Shown: positions 59,617-64,000 of the stretch, piece by piece
Position numbering within the stretch: the stretch's first letter is position 1
Layout: each line of letters begins with the position of its first letter
Assembly (NCBI RefSeq): GCF_020181035.1
Contig: NZ_JAIQYY010000001.1
Location: 1,131 to 65,130, forward strand
Source: Streptomyces sp. CoH27
GTDB taxonomy: Bacteria > Actinomycetota > Actinomycetes > Streptomycetales > Streptomycetaceae
Direction: 5' to 3'
Length of the DNA stretch: 64,000 nt
Program-made: the position numbers and the translations under genes
Notes under the pieces: generated by a model
Told to the model about the DNA's origin: nothing
Seen by the model: only the letters and a program-made list of their open reading frames with translations
Database searches by the model: none

Positions 59617-62600
59617 ATGGCATCCGCTGACAGATCCGCCCGGCGCCGGGCCCCGGCCGCGGTGGCGCTGGCTCTCGGCACGGGCCTGCTGGCCGCACCG
59701 GCCGTCCCCGCGCAGGCGGCCGAGGTGCCCCGGCCCGCCGCCCACTACACCTTCGACCAGGACGACCTGACCTCCGGCACCATCAGCGACAGTTCCGGCA
59801 ACGGCCTGACGGCGACACTGGTGAACGGCTCCACCGCCCGGTCCGTCGAGGGCGCGGACGGCGGCAGGGCGCTCGCCCTGCCCGGCGGGGCGTCCGCCTC
59901 GGACGGCGCATATGTCCGGCTGCCCCGCCAAGTGCTGGGCGACGCAAGCGACTTGACGGTCTCGGCCCGCGTGAGGTGGAGCGGTGACACATCACCCTGG
60001 CAGCGGATCTTCGATCTGGGCACCGACACCACCAAGTACCTCTTCACCACCCCGTCCAACGGCGACGGGGTTCTGCGCACCGCCGTGACCACCGGCGGAG
60101 GGGGCGCGGAGGCCCAGGTCTCCGGGTACGCGCCGCTCCCCGCCGACGCCTGGCGGACCGTCACCGTCACCCTCGACACCGCCGCCCGCCGCGTCACCAT
60201 GTATCTCGACGGCGTGGCGGTCTCCTCCGCCGAGACGTCCGTCAGGGCCAAGGACCTGCTGGACGACGCGGCCACGGCGGGCGGCTACATCGGCAGGTCC
60301 TTCTACCAGGACCCGCTGCTCAAGGGCGCGATCGACGACTTCACGGTGTGGCACGCGGCGCTCAGCCCCGAGCAGGTGGCCGGTACGGTCGGCGCCGTGC
60401 CCACGCTGCGGCAGCTCTCGCAGACGTCGTTCGAGGCCCGTACGACGACGGGGACCGCCCCGCCCCTCCCGGCGGCCGTCCGCTCCTCCTTCTCCGACGG
60501 CTACGACCGTGACACGCCGATCGCCTGGGACGCCGTACCCCCCGAGAAGTACGCCCGGCCGGGAACCTTCACCGTGGCCGGAACCGCGGCCGGGCGCGCG
60601 GTGCAGGCGACCGTCACCGTGGTCCGCGAGGGCGAACTGACCGTCGACCTCGGCTCGGACACCGGCGCGTTCCACGGCGGCGCCTCCGGCACCCTGTACG
60701 GGGTGTACGGGCCGGGCGTCCCCACCGACAACCTCATCGAGGGCATGGGCCTGCGCACGGTCTCCACGAAGGCCCAGGACGGCCCGCAGCACCCCGGTGC
60801 CGACGCGCTGGAGGTGGTGAAGCCGCTGGCCGACTCCACCGACGGCGACGTGTACATCTACATGACCGACATCCACCGGGGGTTCCCGTACGAGTGGCCG
60901 GGCGGCACACCCCAGGAGAAGCTCAAGCTCTACGAGGAGAAGATCGCCAAGCAGGTCGACCAGGTACTCCAACTACCCGCGCGATACCGGAAAAACATCG
61001 TCTTCGTGCCGTTCAACGAGCCCGAGGGCAATATGTTCGGCACCGGCGAGTGGAGCTACGACAAGGTCAGCTGGCTCACCGACCCCCACGAGTACTTCGC
61101 GGCCTGGGACGAGGTCTACAAGCTCATCAAGGGCAGGATGCCCGGCGCCCGCATCGCCGGGCCCAACACCAGTGTCCTGTACGACCAGGTGAAGGGCTTC
61201 CTCTCCCACACTCTGGCCGCGGGCACCCTCCCGGACGTCATCACCTGGCACGAGCTGAGCCACCCGGAGGCGGTGCGCCAGAGCGTCGCCAAGTACCGGG
61301 CGTGGGAGAAGGAGTTGTTCAAGGGCACCGACAAGGAAGGCACGCGACTCCCCGTCAACATCAACGAGTACGCCTTCAACTACCACACCTCCGTCCCCGG
61401 CCAGATGATCCAGTGGGTGTCCGCGATCGAGGAGTCCAAGGTGGACGCCGACATCGCGTACTGGAACATCGACGGCAACCTCTCCGACTCCGCGGTGCAG
61501 TCGAACCGCGGCAACGGCCAGTGGTGGCTGCTGCATTCGTACGCCTCGATGAGCGGCCACACCGTGAAGGTGAACCCGCCGTTCCCCGGCGAGAACTACA
61601 CCATGCAGGGCGTCGCCACCCTGGACGAGGACAAGCGGCAGGCCCGGCTGCTCTTCGGCGGCTCCACCGGCCGAGGTCACATCACCTTCGCGGGCATCCC
61701 CAGGAAGCTCTTCGGCGACCGTGTGCACGCCTGGGTGAAGGAGATCGAGTGGACCGGGCAGATCGGCGACAGCTCGGGCCCGAAGCTGCTCACGGAGACG
61801 AACCTGAAGGTCGGCGAGGACGGCACGGTGAGCGTCGGCTTCGGCGACGGCGCGCTGCCGAGGCTGAAGGAGTCCTCGGCGTACGAGATCGTCCTCAGCC
61901 CGGCCGGACAGGCCAAGGGCACACAGGCCCCGCCGGTGCGCTGGCAGGCGTCGTACGAGGCGGAGGACGCCGCCCACACCGGGTCCGGCTACTCGAAGAA
62001 CGGCCCGGAGGGCTCGACGCGCGACGTGTCGAAGTTCTACACCTCGGGCGGTTACGACGTGGGCGGCCTGCGCACCGGCTCGGACGTCACCCTCGACTTC
62101 ACCGTGGACGTGCCCGAGGCCGGCACCTACGACCTGAGCGTCTTCGCCAACTCCCTCAACACCTACGACAAGGTCAAGGAGCAGGGCCCCACCAACGTCT
62201 TCCTGCGGGTGGACGGCAAGACGGACAGCGAGCAGGAGCTGTATCTGCCGCTCGGCTACAAGTGGGTGGTCTGGGACCACACCGACACCGAGGTCCGCCT
62301 CGCCAAGGGCACACACACCCTCACGCTGGCCGCCAAGAGCCTCGACGGCAGGCGTGCCACCCAGGGCGACGCCATCGTCGACCGCCTCACCCTGTCCTTG
62401 CCGGACGCGGCGGCGGCCACCCAGGTCTACGAGGGCGAACTGGCCTGGCTGGGCGGCGGGGCACGGCCCGTCTACGACCTGCCGAAACACATCGGAACCC
62501 CGGCGACCGGCTCGGGCGCGGCAAGGCTCCCGAAGAGGGGGACCGCCACGTTCTGGGTCTACTCCCCCGCCGACCGCGAGGCCACCCTCAGGGTCGACAC

Positions 62601-63279
62601 GCTGGGCACCGCGGACGCCCGGCTCTCCGTCAACGGACACGACGTACTGCACGTCACTCACGGCCGGCACGCGGTGGCGGTCTCGCTCTCCGGCGGGATC
62701 AACAAGGTGACGGTGACCGGCGGTTCGTCCACCACCCTCGTCGACCGTCTCACGGTCACACCCACCGGGGGCACGCTCACCACGCGGACGTACGAGGCGC
62801 AGGACGCCGAACTCACGGGCTCGGCCACCCTCACCCCGCTGTCCCTGGCCACCGGCGGCACGGCGATCACCGGTATCGGCGGCGACCCCGGCAACGACAA
62901 CACCGCGGCCTTCACCGTCGCCGCGGACCGCACCGGCCTGTACGCGCTGCGCATCCGCTACTCCAACCCCGAGCAGTCCCAGGCCACCCACTACAACCCC
63001 GACCCGCTCGCCCGGCACGCCGACATCAGCGTCAACGGCGGCGAGACGCAGCGCGTCAGCTTCCCGCACACCTTCCACCAGAACGACTTCTGGGAACTGA
63101 CCGTCCCGGTCCAGCTGAAGAGGGGCCGGAACACGATCGCCTTCCGCTCCGAGGAACTGCCGAACTTCGACGGCACCACGTACGCCTCGGACTCCTTCCC
63201 CGGCATCCTTCTCCGCTCCCGCTACGCTCCGCTGATCGACCGGATCACCGTGGCGCCGTATGCGCGGGAGGCGGGATGA
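59617..63279 (+). CDS. Secreted multidomain clan GH-A glycosidase with LamG and CBM6/35-like domains (1220 aa)
   Basis: A very large extracellular enzyme. A signal peptide ends near AQAA-E (residue about 37). Domains in order: LamG-type concanavalin-like domain (about 38-245), a bacterial Ig-like domain (about 265-335), a (beta/alpha)8 catalytic domain (about 340-680) with acid/base Glu in VPFNEPEGNMF (E468) and nucleophile Glu in VNINEYAFNY (E584), a beta domain to about 765, and two or three CBM6/35-like beta-sandwiches (starting YEAEDAAHTGSGYSKNGPEG, VYEGELAWLGGGARP and YEAQDAELTGSATLTPL). GAGGACC precedes the ATG. It lies behind a LacI site shared with the regulator. The polymer attacked is not readable; the catalytic family is GH39- or GH5-like. 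Confidence 0.8.
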   Translation: MASADRSARRRAPAAVALALGTGLLAAPAVPAQAAEVPRPAAHYTFDQDDLTSGTISDSSGNGLTATLVNGSTARSVEGADGGRALALPGGASASDGAYVRLPRQVLGDASDLTVSARVRWSGDTSPWQRIFDLGTDTTKYLFTTPSNGDGVLRTAVTTGGGGAEAQVSGYAPLPADAWRTVTVTLDTAARRVTMYLDGVAVSSAETSVRAKDLLDDAATAGGYIGRSFYQDPLLKGAIDDFTVWHAALSPEQVAGTVGAVPTLRQLSQTSFEARTTTGTAPPLPAAVRSSFSDGYDRDTPIAWDAVPPEKYARPGTFTVAGTAAGRAVQATVTVVREGELTVDLGSDTGAFHGGASGTLYGVYGPGVPTDNLIEGMGLRTVSTKAQDGPQHPGADALEVVKPLADSTDGDVYIYMTDIHRGFPYEWPGGTPQEKLKLYEEKIAKQVDQVLQLPARYRKNIVFVPFNEPEGNMFGTGEWSYDKVSWLTDPHEYFAAWDEVYKLIKGRMPGARIAGPNTSVLYDQVKGFLSHTLAAGTLPDVITWHELSHPEAVRQSVAKYRAWEKELFKGTDKEGTRLPVNINEYAFNYHTSVPGQMIQWVSAIEESKVDADIAYWNIDGNLSDSAVQSNRGNGQWWLLHSYASMSGHTVKVNPPFPGENYTMQGVATLDEDKRQARLLFGGSTGRGHITFAGIPRKLFGDRVHAWVKEIEWTGQIGDSSGPKLLTETNLKVGEDGTVSVGFGDGALPRLKESSAYEIVLSPAGQAKGTQAPPVRWQASYEAEDAAHTGSGYSKNGPEGSTRDVSKFYTSGGYDVGGLRTGSDVTLDFTVDVPEAGTYDLSVFANSLNTYDKVKEQGPTNVFLRVDGKTDSEQELYLPLGYKWVVWDHTDTEVRLAKGTHTLTLAAKSLDGRRATQGDAIVDRLTLSLPDAAAATQVYEGELAWLGGGARPVYDLPKHIGTPATGSGAARLPKRGTATFWVYSPADREATLRVDTLGTADARLSVNGHDVLHVTHGRHAVAVSLSGGINKVTVTGGSSTTLVDRLTVTPTGGTLTTRTYEAQDAELTGSATLTPLSLATGGTAITGIGGDPGNDNTAAFTVAADRTGLYALRIRYSNPEQSQATHYNPDPLARHADISVNGGETQRVSFPHTFHQNDFWELTVPVQLKRGRNTIAFRSEELPNFDGTTYASDSFPGILLRSRYAPLIDRITVAPYAREAG

Positions 63280-63284
63280 GGTGA

Positions 63285-63333
63285 GGCCGGCGCGGCTCCC
63301 TTTCCACGCGAGCAGGGAAGGTCCGCGCCGGCC
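63285..63333 (+). terminator. Long GC-rich hairpin after the large glycosidase gene
   Basis: GGCCGGCGCGG (63285-63295) pairs perfectly with CCGCGCCGGCC (63323-63333); inside, CCCT and AGGG can extend the stem. It starts 5 bp past the stop. Confidence 0.75.
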
Positions 63334-63385
63334 GCCCCTTGAGCCGTCGGACGGTGCCGGTCACGCGGTCCTCCGGAGGACCGGC

Positions 63386-63490
63386 TCACCTGTCCCGGAC
63401 GGTCACGACGGCGGCGTAGGTCATGTCGAAGGGGCCGTCGTTCTGCACCAGGCGGCCGGCGTCGGCAAGGGCACGGCCGACACCGCACCG
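63386..63490 (-). pseudogene. C-terminal fragment of an unidentified protein
   Basis: The minus-strand frame reads VGRALADAGRLVQNDGPFDM and TYAAVVTVRDR before a stop. It has the look of a real protein end, but nothing upstream remains in phase. I do not recognise it with confidence. Confidence 0.35.
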
Positions 63491-63568
63491 CACAAGTGCG
63501 TGCCCGCCCTGCAAGACGCCGCGCGAGCCGGGTGGTGTTCGCGCCGCCCTCCGCTAGGGTCGGTTCGT

Positions 63569-64000
63569 ATGCGCTACTACGACCTCGGCAGCCACGGCCG
63601 GCGCGTGACGACGTCGTCCGCCGAGGCACAGACATGGTTCGACCGCGGGCTGAACTGGACCTACGCCTTCAACCACGAAGAAGCCGTCCGCTGTTTCGAG
63701 GCCGCCGTCGCGGCGGATCCCGGCTGCGCCATGGCCGAGTGGGGCCTGGCCCACGCGCTCGGTCCCAACTACAACAAGCCCTGGGAGTTCTTCGACGAGC
63801 AGGACCTGGGGCGGACGGTGGAGCGTGCGCACGCCGCCGTGCAGCGGGCCCAGGCGAAGGCCGCCGGTGCCACCCCGGTCGAACAGGCCCTCATCGGCGC
63901 GTTGCGGGCCCGCTACCCCCGGGCCCAGGCACCGCACGCCGAGGACTGTTCGGTGTGGAACGTCGCCTACGCCGACCGCATGCGAGCCGTCCATCGCACG
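63569..64000 (+). CDS. TPR-repeat protein, partial (runs off the window)
   Basis: The first 144 residues of a tetratricopeptide-type protein. It starts MRYYDLGSHGRRVTTSSAEA and continues WFDRGLNWTYAFNHEEAVRC, then FEAAVAADPGCAMAEWGLAH, a clear TPR unit, and RAQAKAAGATPVEQALIGAL. Such proteins are usually 450-600 aa and cytoplasmic; their role is unknown. The ribosome site before the ATG is weak (GGTCGG). The frame is open to the last base of the window. Confidence 0.75.
   Translation, partial: MRYYDLGSHGRRVTTSSAEAQTWFDRGLNWTYAFNHEEAVRCFEAAVAADPGCAMAEWGLAHALGPNYNKPWEFFDEQDLGRTVERAHAAVQRAQAKAAGATPVEQALIGALRARYPRAQAPHAEDCSVWNVAYADRMRAVHRT

Noticed and set aside
60973..63078. A 701-codon minus-strand open frame
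   Set aside because: Antisense to the multidomain glycosidase, whose signal peptide, catalytic residues and modules are clear.
1..64000. Search for a secondary-metabolite cluster, phage or conjugative element
   Set aside because: No PKS, NRPS, phage structural or transfer genes are visible; only isolated recombinase fragments occur.
1..64000. Search for tRNA or rRNA genes
   Set aside because: I saw no convincing cloverleaf or rRNA sequence by eye; a tRNA scan would be decisive.

Overview
The window reads as a chromosomal segment of a high-GC actinomycete, almost certainly Streptomyces. Codons end mostly in G or C, many starts are GTG or TTG behind GGAGG-type ribosome sites, and the proteome is rich in secreted sugar hydrolases, LacI regulators, Hanks-type kinases and Tat-like signals. 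I see no rRNA, tRNA or CRISPR array. The density of gene relics (arsenic-type genes, recombinases, a kinase, LysR, PucR, P450 and transporter fragments) suits an accessory region such as a chromosome arm.

Region by region. 0-3.3 kb is mostly decayed DNA: a relic flavoprotein/MFS pair, a small lower-GC two-gene operon and a kinase relic. 3.4-7.3 kb holds two convergent glycosyltransferase genes of wall-polymer type, with nearly the same palindrome upstream of each. 7.5-17 kb has a serine-recombinase relic, a Na+/H+ antiporter, secreted or lipoproteins of unknown role, a CorA-like transporter and further relics. 17-25 kb carries a GH54 arabinofuranosidase, a membrane protein, a LacI regulator divergent from a GH5 glycanase, and an MHS transporter. 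24.9-29.1 kb is bracketed by a 196/198-bp direct repeat and contains an integrase relic, a metal-type permease with a His-rich tail behind a CsoR-like palindrome, and a metallophosphoesterase. 30.3-35.8 kb is a fucoside-type cluster: GH43 relic, GH29 fucosidase, and a GH95-like enzyme split by a one-base frameshift.

36.5-41.6 kb is a tightly coupled operon of a lipoprotein and two tandem proteins, each fusing a Ser/Thr kinase to an ABC-type solute-binding domain through an internal twin-arginine membrane anchor. It is followed by an XRE regulator / ImmA-IrrE protease / MAB_1171c-type membrane protein operon (41.8-44.0 kb) and small membrane and PH-like proteins (44.1-47.2 kb). A motif close to CATTCATCCTAGCT recurs at four places around these genes.

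47.4-49.8 kb has 3-hydroxybutyrate dehydrogenase divergent from a secreted PHB depolymerase-type esterase: polymer cleavage outside, monomer oxidation inside. 50-51.4 kb is a PAP2-type membrane phosphatase. 51.4-63.3 kb is a polysaccharide-use locus: a clan GH-A glycosidase with ricin lectin, a GH63-like enzyme, a sugar ABC importer (two permeases and a binding protein), a LacI regulator and a 1220-residue multidomain glycosidase, with identical CGAACCGGTTCG palindromes before the LacI gene and the large enzyme. A TPR protein runs off the right edge.

Strongest candidates for new biology are the kinase/solute-binding fusion operon and the CATTCAT motif set beside the ImmA/IrrE operon. Family assignments come from reading the translations, not from searches.
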